64,000 nt of DNA from Lonepinella sp042485795. Lineage in GTDB: Bacteria; Pseudomonadota; Gammaproteobacteria; Enterobacterales; Pasteurellaceae. The stretch spans positions 310,001 to 374,000 of the forward strand of contig NZ_CP169368.1 of the NCBI RefSeq assembly GCF_042485795.1. Direction: 5' to 3'. Each line of letters begins with the position of its first letter. The first letter of the stretch is position 1. Made by a program: the position numbers and the translations under genes. Below, piece by piece: positions 8,769 to 17,979 of this stretch. The notes below the pieces were generated by a model, which saw only the letters and a program-made list of their open reading frames with translations, made no database searches and was not told the DNA's origin.

Positions 8769-9881
8769 CTATTTTGGAAAAATCACCCCTAAACTCACCG
8801 CACTTTTTGCCCCCGTAACCGCAGGCAAGTTGCTCGGTAAATTGTTTATGCGTTGATAAGCCAGCCACGCAAAGGCAGCCGCCTCCATATAGTCCACATC
8901 AAACCCTACCGCATCGGTTTGTGCTACTTGCCATTGGGGTAATAACGCCGTTAAACGTTGCATTATTAACGGATTTTTCGCTCCACCACCGCAGACCAAT
9001 AATTCACAAGGCAAATCTGTCTTTTCTAGTGTGAGTAGCTCATTCGCTATGCCTTGTACGGTAAATTCAAGTAACGTGCGTTGCACATCTTGCGATGAAA
9101 GTGCGGTGTGTTTTTGCAATTTTTTTTCTAACCAAGCTAAATTAAACAGCTCTCGCCCTGTACTTTTCGGCGGTGCTTGGCTAAAAAAAGGATCGTCTAA
9201 TAAATCCGCCAATAAGCCCTGTTCAACTTGTCCGCTGGCAGCCCATTCGCCATTTTTATCGTAACGTTTGCCTTGATGTTTTTCAATCCAACCATCTAAC
9301 AGCGTATTACCCACGCCAACATCATAGCCGACAGTTGGACAATCTGGATTTAGCACAGAAATATTACTAATTCCACCGATATTTAAAATCACTCTTAGCT
9401 TATCGGGTGTACTTAACATAGCCTGATGAAAGGCTGGTACCAGTGGTGCACCTTGCCCTCCCACTGCCATATCTTTACGGCGAAAATCGCCAACAGTGGT
9501 TATGCCCGTTTGAGCCACCACAAGATTCATATCGCCAATTTGCATGGTGAAAGGATAAGCTGAATTGGGCGAATGCCATACGGTTTGACCGTGACAGCCA
9601 ATGGCTAAAATCTGTTCCGATTTTAACCGCAGTTTAGCAAGAAATTGATTGACACAATCGGCATAAAGTCCCCCCAGTTGATGATCTAGCTCGCCTAAAT
9701 CTTGCAAACTGGTTTGCCCCGATTGCACAAGTGCGGTGATTTTTTGTCGAATTTTTTCGGGCATCGGTATGAAATTGCACGCGATGATTTTGGGTGGATT
9801 TAGTCCAAAATCTATTAATGCCAAATCCACGCCGTCAAGGCTAGTACCAGACATAATGCCGATATAGTATTGATGTTTCAT
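8769..9881 (-). CDS. anmK: Anhydro-N-acetylmuramic acid kinase
   Basis: 370 residues, full length. The N-terminal GIMSGTSLDGVDL and the later GNTLLDGW and LLVCGGGAKNPLIMQRL motifs are those of AnmK in the hexokinase-like fold. It opens the 1,6-anhydro ring of anhMurNAc and phosphorylates it to MurNAc-6-P, which MurQ (next gene) consumes. Three uptake signals lie within the gene, near 8797, 9109 and 9729, which shows these repeats are tolerated in coding sequence here. Confidence 0.97.
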   Translation of the reverse strand: MKHQYYIGIMSGTSLDGVDLALIDFGLNPPKIIACNFIPMPEKIRQKITALVQSGQTSLQDLGELDHQLGGLYADCVNQFLAKLRLKSEQILAIGCHGQTVWHSPNSAYPFTMQIGDMNLVVAQTGITTVGDFRRKDMAVGGQGAPLVPAFHQAMLSTPDKLRVILNIGGISNISVLNPDCPTVGYDVGVGNTLLDGWIEKHQGKRYDKNGEWAASGQVEQGLLADLLDDPFFSQAPPKSTGRELFNLAWLEKKLQKHTALSSQDVQRTLLEFTVQGIANELLTLEKTDLPCELLVCGGGAKNPLIMQRLTALLPQWQVAQTDAVGFDVDYMEAAAFAWLAYQRINNLPSNLPAVTGAKSAVSLGVIFPK

Positions 9882-9897
9882 AAGAGTTATTCATATA

Positions 9898-9935
9898 AAG
9901 GCGGACCACTATGTCCGCCTTGTTTTGTTTTTTAT
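9898..9935. terminator. Hairpin terminator between brnTA and anmK
   Basis: AAGGCGGAC (9898-9906) pairs with GTCCGCCTT (9913-9921) across a 6-nt loop. A T-rich run follows on the + strand; on the minus strand the tail is weaker, but the position fits termination after the toxin-antitoxin operon. Confidence 0.65.
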
Positions 9936-9949
9936 TATTAAAATGTTAA

Positions 9950-10174
9950 TTACGCCAGATGCCAAAATGAACGTAAAAGATTGTTCGCCTGACATCTCTC
10001 TTGTTCTGTTGCATGATTTCTGATCGCTGCAATAATATCGGGGTCAAAAAAATCGGTAAGCTGTTGCTCGGTATTTTGTTCAGCCAAATGTTGCTGACGA
10101 ATAGCTCGCATTTTGGCTAAAGGTGCGACATCTGTTGGGCGTTTAGCGGTGTTAAAATCAAATGGTTTTTCCAT
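9950..10174 (-). CDS. Putative BrnA-like antitoxin
   Basis: 74 residues from the ATG at 10174, eight bases after an AAAGGGG ribosome site; an ATG two codons earlier is also possible. The gene overlaps the 3' end of the BrnT-like toxin gene by 17 bp. The N-terminal part (PLAKMRAIRQQHLAEQ) resembles the BrnA start, and FFDPDIIAAIRNHA resembles its ribbon-helix-helix region. The usual RLD-type core is not obvious, so the assignment rests mainly on position and size. Likely represses its own operon and neutralises the toxin. Confidence 0.65.
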   Translation of the reverse strand: MEKPFDFNTAKRPTDVAPLAKMRAIRQQHLAEQNTEQQLTDFFDPDIIAAIRNHATEQERCQANNLLRSFWHLA

Positions 10175-10469
10175 GTTCATACCCCTTTCTCTCGTGTTTA
10201 TTCGCCTGACGTGCCGTAATGATTATATAACAATCATTTCGCACAGTCCATGTTACACATAATAGGCGGATTTTTGTGCTAAGTCCAATAGTAATGTAAC
10301 GCTGTTCTCCATTATAATCCCTTGTATCTTCATTGGTATAAGAAAAATCATCATAAACTAAAACGGTTAAGGCTTCATCAAAAGATACGTTATGTTTTTG
10401 CCACACTAAATGGGCTTTAATACTATCCCACTCAAAGCAAATACCCTCAATGTATTTCCTTGTATTCAT
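10158..10469 (-). CDS. BrnT-like type II toxin (RelE-fold ribonuclease)
   Basis: 103 residues from the ATG at 10469; an open frame continues 21 codons upstream but lacks a ribosome site. The core follows the BrnT pattern: FEWDSIKAHLVWQKHNVSFDEA, then RDYNGEQRYITIGLS, and the C-terminal IITARQANKHERKGYE carrying the conserved Arg/Lys-Glu-Arg residues. The family cleaves mRNA and arrests growth under stress. All conserved segments are present, so it appears functional. Confidence 0.85.
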   Translation of the reverse strand: MNTRKYIEGICFEWDSIKAHLVWQKHNVSFDEALTVLVYDDFSYTNEDTRDYNGEQRYITIGLSTKIRLLCVTWTVRNDCYIIITARQANKHERKGYEHGKTI

Positions 10470-10684
10470 TATTTCATTCTCATTTTTATTTAATTGAATC
10501 AATAAATTGAATGAAATAAAAAAACATATCAATTTTTCACCGCACTTTTTGGAATAGAGATCACAAAGATTATTCTTATTAAATAAAAAAACGATCAGGT
10601 TTGCGAAGTTTTATGCGATATTAGATCATTTCACAAAACTTGTGTAAAATAGACCACACTTTAACCTAATTTGAGAAAGTAAAA

Positions 10685-12049
10685 ATGACAAAATTAAGCG
10701 TAGTGATTCTCGCCGCAGGCAAAGGCACCAGAATGTATTCTGATTTACCTAAAGTGTTACACAAGGTGGCTGGCAAGCCAATGGTGAAGCACGTGATTAA
10801 TACTGCCAAACAATTAAATGCTGAACAAATCCATTTAATTTATGGACACGGTGCAGATTTATTAAAACAACGTTTAGCAGATGAACCTGTAAATTGGGTT
10901 TTCCAAGCAGAACAGTTAGGTACGGGACACGCCATGCAACAAGCTGCACCATTTTTTAACGATGATGAAAATATTTTGATGCTGTATGGCGATGCCCCTT
11001 TGATTACACAGGAAACGTTACAAAAATTGATTGCGGCTAAACCGCAAAATGGTATTGCGTTATTAACTGTGCAACTAGACAATCCTACAGGTTACGGACG
11101 AATTATTCGTCAAAATGGTTCAGTGGTGGCGATTGTTGAACAGAAAGATGCCAATCCTGAACAATTAAAAATTAACGAAGTAAACACGGGCGTGATGGTA
11201 TCAGACGGAGCGAGTTTCAAAAAATGGTTAAGCCGTTTAAATAATAACAATGCCCAAGGCGAATACTATATGACGGACGTGATCGGGCTGGCAAATCAAG
11301 ACGGTTGTCAAGTTGCTGCGGTGATAGCAGACGATATTATGGAAGTAGAGGGAGCAAATAATCGTTTGCAACTCAATGCGTTAGAACGTTATTACCAACG
11401 TAAACAAGCTAGTCGTTTATTATTAGCAGGTGTGAGCTTGGCAGATCCTGAACGCTTTGATTTACGTGGCGAATTAAGCCATGGTAAAGATTGCGAAATT
11501 GATGTTAACGTGATTATTGAAGGTAAAGTTCAATTAGGCAATGAAGTAAAAATCGGAGCGGGTTGTGTACTGAAAAATGTGTTAATTGGTGATAATGTGG
11601 AAATTAAACCTTATTCAGTATTAGAAGATTGTACTATCGGTGAAAAATCCGCTATCGGACCATTTAGCCGTTTACGCCCTGGAGCAGAATTAAGTGCAGA
11701 AACCCATATTGGTAATTTCGTGGAAATCAAAAAAGCCACCATTGGTAAAGGCTCTAAAGTCAATCATTTGACTTATGTCGGCGATGCAGAAGTCGGTGCC
11801 AACGTTAATATCGGGGCTGGCGTGATTACCTGTAACTATGACGGTGCAAATAAATTTAAAACCGTGATCGGTGATAACGTGTTTGTCGGTTCTGATGCTC
11901 AACTGGTTGCCCCAGTAACGATTGCGAACGGTGCAACTATCGGTGCAGGAACCACTATCACCAAAAATGTGGAAGAAAATGAGCTAGTGATTAGCCGAGT
12001 GCCACAACGCCACATTCAAGGTTGGCAACGTCCGACTAAGAAAAAATAG
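10685..12049 (+). CDS. glmU: Bifunctional GlcNAc-1-P uridyltransferase/GlcN-1-P acetyltransferase
   Basis: 454 residues, full length. The N-terminal nucleotidyltransferase domain shows LAAGKGTRMYSDLPKVLH, and from about residue 250 a left-handed beta-helix of hexapeptide repeats (VIIEGKVQLGNEVKIGAG and similar) forms the acetyltransferase, with KKATIGKGSKVNHLTYVGD at its active site. It makes UDP-GlcNAc for peptidoglycan and lipopolysaccharide. It is transcribed alone; an uptake signal lies upstream near 10539. Confidence 0.98.
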   Translation: MTKLSVVILAAGKGTRMYSDLPKVLHKVAGKPMVKHVINTAKQLNAEQIHLIYGHGADLLKQRLADEPVNWVFQAEQLGTGHAMQQAAPFFNDDENILMLYGDAPLITQETLQKLIAAKPQNGIALLTVQLDNPTGYGRIIRQNGSVVAIVEQKDANPEQLKINEVNTGVMVSDGASFKKWLSRLNNNNAQGEYYMTDVIGLANQDGCQVAAVIADDIMEVEGANNRLQLNALERYYQRKQASRLLLAGVSLADPERFDLRGELSHGKDCEIDVNVIIEGKVQLGNEVKIGAGCVLKNVLIGDNVEIKPYSVLEDCTIGEKSAIGPFSRLRPGAELSAETHIGNFVEIKKATIGKGSKVNHLTYVGDAEVGANVNIGAGVITCNYDGANKFKTVIGDNVFVGSDAQLVAPVTIANGATIGAGTTITKNVEENELVISRVPQRHIQGWQRPTKKK

Positions 12050-12132
12050 TGGGTTTGTTTATAGGATAAACGTTAATTTTTTCCTTTTTTGGAGAAAAAT
12101 GTTGATATACGAGTCATGATATGAATTTCTAC

Positions 12133-12146
12133 TTGATCCATATCAA
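12133..12146. promoter_or_regulatory. Perfect FNR-type operator upstream of pckA
   Basis: TTGATCCATATCAA matches the FNR consensus TTGATNNNNATCAA exactly. It lies 123 bp before the pckA start in a 219-bp AT-rich gap. The Pasteurellaceae use PEP carboxykinase for CO2 fixation in anaerobic succinate formation, which makes FNR control plausible; the link itself is inferred. Confidence 0.65.
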
Positions 12147-12268
12147 AAAAATATATAAAAAATCAACTTTTTTTCAGAAACTTGATCTAGTTAACGTTTT
12201 TTCTTCTAAAAAAGTAATAGAATAGTCTATGTTTTATTTTTTAATTTCTAACTCTAATGAGGTAATTT

Positions 12269-13885
12269 ATGACTGACTTAAACAAAGTAATCAAAGAACT
12301 TAGCGACCTTGGTATTAACGGCGTAAAAGAAATTGTTCATAACCCAAGTTATGAACTCCTATTCGCAGAAGAAACCAAAGAAGGTTTACAAGGTTATGAA
12401 AAAGGTATTGTAACCACAACTGGTGCAGTTGCCGTTGATACTGGTATTTTCACAGGTCGTTCACCAAAAGATAAATATATTGTTTTAGATGACAAATCAA
12501 AAGACACCGTTTGGTGGACAAGTGAAGCAGCTAAAAACGACAACAAACCAATGAATCAAGAAACTTGGAAAAGTTTAAAATCATTAGTCACTAACCAACT
12601 TTCTGGTAAACGTTTATTCGTAGTTGATGCGTTCTGTGGTGCTAATGCTGATACTCGTTTAGCGGTACGTATCGTTACTGAAGTGGCATGGCAAGCTCAC
12701 TTTGTGAAAAATATGTTCATTCGCCCAAGCGAAGCAGAATTAGCGAACTTCAAACCTGATTTCGTGGTAATGAATGGTTCTAAAGTCACCAATCCAAATT
12801 GGAAAGAACAAGGCTTAAACAGTGAAAACTTTGTCGCATTCAACATTACTGAAGGCGTGCAATTAATCGGCGGTACTTGGTACGGCGGTGAAATGAAAAA
12901 AGGTATGTTCTCCATGATGAACTACTTCCTACCATTACGCGGTATCGCATCAATGCACTGTTCTGCTAACGTAGGTAAAGATGGTGATGTTGCTGTATTC
13001 TTCGGTTTATCTGGTACAGGTAAAACCACCCTTTCAACTGACCCTAAACGTAAATTAATCGGTGATGATGAACACGGTTGGGACGATGACGGTGTATTCA
13101 ACTACGAAGGTGGTTGCTATGCAAAAACTATCAACCTATCTAAAGAAAACGAACCTGACATCTATGGTGCGATCAAACGTGATGCGTTATTAGAAAACGT
13201 GGTAGTTCGTGCTGACGGTTCTGTTGACTTTGCAGACGGTTCAAAAACTGAAAACACTCGTGTTTCTTACCCAATTTATCATATTGAAAACATCGTTGAA
13301 CCAGTATCTAAAGCAGGTCATGCGAAAAAAGTAATTTTCTTAACTGCAGATGCGTTCGGTGTGTTACCGCCAGTATCTAAATTAACGCCAGAACAAACTA
13401 AATACTACTTCTTGTCTGGTTTCACTGCGAAATTAGCAGGTACAGAACGTGGTATCACTGAACCAACCCCAACATTCTCAGCCTGTTTCGGTGCAGCGTT
13501 CTTAAGTTTACACCCAACGCAATACGCTGAAGTGTTAGTTAAACGTATGGAAGCTGCTGGTGCAGAAGCGTACTTAGTCAACACAGGTTGGAACGGTACA
13601 GGTAAACGTATCTCAATCAAAGATACACGTGGTATTATCGATGCGATCTTAGACGGTTCAATCGACAAAGCAGAAACCAAAACATTGCCAATCTTCAATG
13701 TAGCAGTGCCAACTGCCTTACCAAACGTTGATCCTGCGATCTTAGATCCACGTGATACTTATGCAGACAAAGCACAATGGCAAGCAAAAGCAGAAGATTT
13801 AGCTAACCGTTTTGTGAAAAACTTTGAAAAATATACTGTAACTGCAGAAGGTAAAGCGTTAGTGGCAGCAGGTCCAAAAGCGTAA
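12269..13885 (+). CDS. pckA: ATP-dependent phosphoenolpyruvate carboxykinase
   Basis: 538 residues, normal length. The P-loop GLSGTGKTTLS sits near residue 247, preceded by MHCSANVG, and followed by the metal-binding IGDDEHGW. TGRSPKDKYIV near residue 55 is also diagnostic. Interconverts oxaloacetate and PEP; in the capnophilic Pasteurellaceae it often runs toward oxaloacetate. A TGAGGTAA ribosome site precedes the ATG. Codon choice is strongly biased toward a few codons (GGT, CGT, AAC, TTC), suggesting high expression. Confidence 0.98.
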   Translation: MTDLNKVIKELSDLGINGVKEIVHNPSYELLFAEETKEGLQGYEKGIVTTTGAVAVDTGIFTGRSPKDKYIVLDDKSKDTVWWTSEAAKNDNKPMNQETWKSLKSLVTNQLSGKRLFVVDAFCGANADTRLAVRIVTEVAWQAHFVKNMFIRPSEAELANFKPDFVVMNGSKVTNPNWKEQGLNSENFVAFNITEGVQLIGGTWYGGEMKKGMFSMMNYFLPLRGIASMHCSANVGKDGDVAVFFGLSGTGKTTLSTDPKRKLIGDDEHGWDDDGVFNYEGGCYAKTINLSKENEPDIYGAIKRDALLENVVVRADGSVDFADGSKTENTRVSYPIYHIENIVEPVSKAGHAKKVIFLTADAFGVLPPVSKLTPEQTKYYFLSGFTAKLAGTERGITEPTPTFSACFGAAFLSLHPTQYAEVLVKRMEAAGAEAYLVNTGWNGTGKRISIKDTRGIIDAILDGSIDKAETKTLPIFNVAVPTALPNVDPAILDPRDTYADKAQWQAKAEDLANRFVKNFEKYTVTAEGKALVAAGPKA

Positions 13886-13909
13886 TATTGACAGTTAAAT
13901 AAAACGATT

Positions 13910-13951
13910 AAGTGCGGTGAAAAATTCTTTTGTTTTTCACCGCACTTTTTT
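13910..13951. terminator. Uptake-signal inverted pair acting as terminator
   Basis: AAGTGCGGTGAAAAA (13910-13924) pairs with TTTTTCACCGCACTT, ending in a T-run. It stands between the convergent pckA and TonB-receptor genes and can serve both. Confidence 0.9.
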
Positions 13952-13966
13952 GCTATTTACCTTTCC

Positions 13967-16132
13967 TTAAAACCGTTTTTCCACCTGAACATAGAAATTA
14001 CGCCCTGGTCCGCCTGTGGCAGTAACATCTAATGTGCCGGCAGGTTTGTATTTTTTGTTAAATAGATTATTTACCCCAAACATTACTTTAAGATCTTGAT
14101 CAATAAAGCTAAATCCAGTGTTTTTCGGTTGCCAAATACCGTTGAAATCTACTTGGGTAAAGCTACCGTTGACATAGGAGTAATGCTCGCCTCTGGCATA
14201 ATAATCAAAGGTATCAGCTTTTGGTTTAAACCAATGATTAACTTTTAATCCTGTGGTTAAATCCCAAGGGGTGTAAGTGTAAGTAACACCTGCGGTCAAG
14301 CGATCGGCAAAGGTGCTGACACGTTTTCCTGTTTCGGTATTGGTTAATTTCAAATGACCATAGCTACCGCTCAATAATAAATTGCCAATGGCATATTTAA
14401 GTTCAGCTTCTACCCCAGTACGTTTTACATTAGATACATTGAGATATTTAGCATACTGATTTTGAACTCTTGGATTCATTCTTTCTGGAGGTAAACCTAA
14501 TTCTGGGATTGCCTGAAGGGAAATCATATCCTTGATTTTGCCGTTAAAGTAAGTGGTTTTGAAGTAAATCGCATGCCCTAAATCAAATAAATTGTTTTTG
14601 GACACCGAGAAGCCCACTTCATATTCTTTCGCAATTTCAGGTTTCAAATCTGGATTTGGCAGATAGAAATAATATGGATTTAACATACCATAAGGAGATG
14701 TTTCCGCTGGGGTTGGAGCGCGAAAAGTTTCGGAATAACCTGCCAGTAAATTTACGCCGTCTAACACTTCATAACTTAACGCAACACGTGGGGAGAAACG
14801 TTTTTTCTCGTAGGATTGTCCACCTTCTTTTTTCACTTCACGTTTAAATACATCATAACGTCCGCCTAAGGTGAAAGTGAAACGGTTAAATTGAATATTA
14901 TCTTGGAAATATAATCCAATATCGTGGCTAGTATTTGGGAATGAACCCATATCCGATTCACCTTCTAATGTGAAGAATTTGGCATCCATTTTTTTGTGTT
15001 TATAATCCGCCCCTAGTACCAATTCGTGATCTAAACTGCCTGTTTGAAATTTGGCAATATTTTTGGCAGAAAAGCCGTAGCGTTTATCAATATTGGCATA
15101 GTCGCTTTTATAAGGATTGCCATAACCATCATCTGAACCTTCATTAATGCGGTGATATTTGGCTTCAGAATAAAATGCTCGCAATGTCAGATTAATCCAC
15201 GGATTATCTGGATTATATTGATGGGTCAACACATAATCTTTTTGGGTCAGTTTGCCTCGTACTGGGTTATCTTCATCATAATCATGATATAACGTTTGCC
15301 AGCCTGTATTGAGTTTGTCGGTGTAATTGAAAGCGGAAAGGGTTAAACGATTATCCGCATTAATATCCCAACCAAATTTGGCAAAATAACTATTAATTTT
15401 TTCATCATTTTTGTTATGCGTATCGCCATCTTGTCCGCCATCGGCAATTTTCACATTGCCATGTAAGGCACGTTTGGCGTGGAATAGTACATCTATTGGG
15501 GCAGAATTCGGGCGAGCATAAAGTTGCACCATACCGCTTCGCATATTATTGGATTCTAACCGTCCACCAATGGTTGCACCATATTGTTGCCCTGGACGAA
15601 GATAATCTGCCGCTTCTTTGGTGGTCATACTGATAATCCCACCAATCGCACCCGAACCGTGCAAAATAGAGGACGCCCCTTTGACGGTTTCCACATTTTT
15701 CAGAATATCCGTATCGGTTCTAAAACTGGAAATGTGGTTGGAAAATAGAGTTGGATCGCGTGGCACGTCATCTTGTTGAATAATCACACGTTCAATATCA
15801 CCGTAACCAAAGCCACGCACCTTAAAGTTTTGTCCGATTTGACGGCTCATATCTCGCCCAAAGGTAATATTTGGACTGTCGCCCAATACATCAATTAAAC
15901 GGCTTTGAGCTAACAATTTATCCGACTCAAATTTGGTGGCTTGTCCCACAAATTTAGCACTGTCAGTGGCACTGCGGTTAGCACTCACAATGATCGGGTC
16001 AAGCACATTTTTGCATTGTTTTAGACTGGGGTCTTGTTGGCATTCTTCACTTTTAGCATAAGCAAAACTACTAGGAAGAAACACAAAGGAAAGGCTCATA
16101 GCGAGCGTAGAGAAGGCAAAATTTTTTTTCAT
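13967..16132 (-). CDS. TonB-dependent outer-membrane receptor, heme/hemoglobin-receptor-like
   Basis: 721 residues from the ATG at 16132, behind TTGGAGC; an in-frame TTG four codons upstream is rejected. A signal peptide (about 1-26) is followed by a TonB-box-like DPIIVSA, a plug domain with KGASSILHGSGAIGGIISM, and a 22-strand barrel ending in F. The segment FRAP...PNPDL near residue 469 is the FRAP/NPNL pattern of heme receptors, but I see no His between the two motifs, where HemR-type receptors have one. Ligand is therefore open: heme protein or ferric siderophore. A Fur box lies 66 bp upstream. Confidence 0.9.
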   Translation of the reverse strand: MKKNFAFSTLAMSLSFVFLPSSFAYAKSEECQQDPSLKQCKNVLDPIIVSANRSATDSAKFVGQATKFESDKLLAQSRLIDVLGDSPNITFGRDMSRQIGQNFKVRGFGYGDIERVIIQQDDVPRDPTLFSNHISSFRTDTDILKNVETVKGASSILHGSGAIGGIISMTTKEAADYLRPGQQYGATIGGRLESNNMRSGMVQLYARPNSAPIDVLFHAKRALHGNVKIADGGQDGDTHNKNDEKINSYFAKFGWDINADNRLTLSAFNYTDKLNTGWQTLYHDYDEDNPVRGKLTQKDYVLTHQYNPDNPWINLTLRAFYSEAKYHRINEGSDDGYGNPYKSDYANIDKRYGFSAKNIAKFQTGSLDHELVLGADYKHKKMDAKFFTLEGESDMGSFPNTSHDIGLYFQDNIQFNRFTFTLGGRYDVFKREVKKEGGQSYEKKRFSPRVALSYEVLDGVNLLAGYSETFRAPTPAETSPYGMLNPYYFYLPNPDLKPEIAKEYEVGFSVSKNNLFDLGHAIYFKTTYFNGKIKDMISLQAIPELGLPPERMNPRVQNQYAKYLNVSNVKRTGVEAELKYAIGNLLLSGSYGHLKLTNTETGKRVSTFADRLTAGVTYTYTPWDLTTGLKVNHWFKPKADTFDYYARGEHYSYVNGSFTQVDFNGIWQPKNTGFSFIDQDLKVMFGVNNLFNKKYKPAGTLDVTATGGPGRNFYVQVEKRF

Positions 16133-16197
16133 TTTAAGCTCCAATTTAAGGTTGTTTAAAAAATAAACCGCTAAAATTTCGAGCCAATAATAATATT

Positions 16198-16216
16198 AAT
16201 GATAATTATTATCAAT
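16198..16216. promoter_or_regulatory. Fur box upstream of the TonB receptor
   Basis: The sequence AATGATAATTATTATCAAT contains GATAAT-T-ATTATC, the 6-1-6 inverted core of Fur boxes. It lies 66-84 bp before the receptor start, so iron repression is expected. Confidence 0.85.
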
Positions 16217-16236
16217 AAATATTGCTAATTCTTTAT

Positions 16237-16284
16237 AAAAAAGTGCAGTGAAAAAATTCTTATTTTTTGCACCGCACTTTTACG
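16237..16284 (-). terminator. Imperfect uptake-signal pair, terminator of the HerA-like ATPase gene
   Basis: A degenerate copy, AAGTGCAGTG (16241-16250), faces CACCGCACTT (16270-16279). Read on the minus strand the stem is followed by TTTTTTATAAA, and it lies just after the end of the ATPase gene. Confidence 0.75.
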
Positions 16285-16305
16285 AACAGGTTATATTGGA
16301 AAAAT

Positions 16306-17808
16306 TTACTTCGTTAACGCCCCTAAAATTCCCCTTGTAATCTGTCGGGTAATTTGAGAACGAATACTTCGTCCCACCGATTTACTTAAACCACTGACAA
16401 TTTCTTCTGTCACGGTTAATTTTTCTCCGCGTTTTTTAGTGCCAAAAATCATTCGACTCAACGAACCCAATACACCCTCGCTTTCTTGTTGTTCCGCTTG
16501 TTGAGCTTGTTGTTGTGCCACCTGATCTAAATTAGCTTGTTCCGCTAACATCTCAAAGGCAGAATGGTTATCTACATAATTGTTATAATAAGCAAACAAA
16601 TCATCATCTTTAACCCACGCTTGACGTTGCTCTTGCGTTAATGGTGTAAGCTGGCTTTTTGGTGGATAAATGGTCGCAATTTCCACTGGTGTTGGCATCC
16701 CTTTTTCATCTAGGAATGAAACTAACGCCTCGCCTACGCCTAAGGTGGTAATGGCTTCCACCACATTCACACCTTTATTGGCACGGAACGTTTCGGCTGC
16801 AGTTTTCACCGCTTTTTGATCTCTCGGCGTAAAGGCTCGCAACGCATGTTGGACACGATTACCCAGTTGACCTAACACAGTTTCTGGCAAATCTAATGGA
16901 TTTTGCGTGACAAAATAAATACCCACGCCTTTAGAACGAATTAAACGGACTACTTGCTCCACTTTTTCAATTAAGACACTTGGGGCACCATCAAATAACA
17001 AATGAGCTTCATCAAAGAACATCACAAATTTTGGTTTATCTGGATCACCCACTTCAGGTAATTGCTCGAATAATTCAGCCATTAACCACAACAAAAAGGC
17101 ACTGTACATACGAGATGAATTAATTAATTTTTCTGAATTCAAAATATTAATTACGCCACGTCCATCACGAGTTTGTAACCAGTCTTCCAAATTTAATGCA
17201 GGCTCACCAAATAATTTTTCTGCCCCCTCATTTTCAAGGGTCAATAAGGCACGCTGAATTGCCCCCACACTGGCAGCGGAAATATTGCCATATTGTAATT
17301 GAAATTCCTTAGCGTTATCGGCGAGATATTTCAACATCGCACGCAGATCTTTCAAATCAATAAGCAACAACCCTTTATCGTCTGCCACACGGAATAGAAT
17401 ATTTAATAAGCCTTCTTGAGTTGGATTGAGATTTAATAAACGAGAAAGCAACAATGGACCCATTTCTGAGATTGTGGTACGTAATGGAATCCCTGTTTCG
17501 CCGAATACATCCCAAAAAGAAACTGGATAACCGTTTAAATAGCTTTCACCACCTAAGCTAAACTGTTCAATACGTTCCGCAATTTTGCCTTGCATGGTGC
17601 CTTTCACCGTCATACCTGAAAGATCGCCTTTTACATCGACCAAAAATACAGGTACGCCGTTATCACTAAATTCTTCCGCTAATTTACGCAAAGTGACGGT
17701 TTTCCCTGTCCCCGTTGCCCCAGCGATTAAGCCATGACGGTTTGCCATTTTGGCATTGATCCCGAAACTGTGTCCCTCACTATTGCGTGCGATTTCAAAT
17801 ATATTCAT
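16306..17808 (-). CDS. yjgR: HerA-like ATPase of the DUF853 (YjgR) family
   Basis: 500 residues. Walker A is GATGTGKT at about residues 30-37 and Walker B is FVMFFDEAHLLF near 260; GVGIYFVTQNPLDLP near 295 is the sensor region typical of the family. The C-terminus is Gln-rich (VAQQQAQQAEQQE) then basic. These are hexameric DNA-translocase relatives of unknown cellular role. Monocistronic, with its own terminator. No signs of damage. Confidence 0.93.
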   Translation of the reverse strand: MNIFEIARNSEGHSFGINAKMANRHGLIAGATGTGKTVTLRKLAEEFSDNGVPVFLVDVKGDLSGMTVKGTMQGKIAERIEQFSLGGESYLNGYPVSFWDVFGETGIPLRTTISEMGPLLLSRLLNLNPTQEGLLNILFRVADDKGLLLIDLKDLRAMLKYLADNAKEFQLQYGNISAASVGAIQRALLTLENEGAEKLFGEPALNLEDWLQTRDGRGVINILNSEKLINSSRMYSAFLLWLMAELFEQLPEVGDPDKPKFVMFFDEAHLLFDGAPSVLIEKVEQVVRLIRSKGVGIYFVTQNPLDLPETVLGQLGNRVQHALRAFTPRDQKAVKTAAETFRANKGVNVVEAITTLGVGEALVSFLDEKGMPTPVEIATIYPPKSQLTPLTQEQRQAWVKDDDLFAYYNNYVDNHSAFEMLAEQANLDQVAQQQAQQAEQQESEGVLGSLSRMIFGTKKRGEKLTVTEEIVSGLSKSVGRSIRSQITRQITRGILGALTK

Positions 17809-17979
17809 GAAATATCCTTTATGTTGTGAATTTTGAGCATAATAAGAGAAAAATGACTGTTAGTCAAAAAATGAGATTTTGTGATCTTGATTCCAAAATC
17901 TAGCAAAAAATCTCGACTCTTTTCCTTTCGACTTATAACCTAAAATTTCCGAAAAACCAACCGCACTTTTATCATTCTC

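Noticed and set aside
12067..12204. Distant inverse copies AACGTTAA/TTAACGTT in the glmU-pckA gap
   Set aside because: The arms are about 120 bp apart and short; in such AT-rich DNA this is expected by chance.
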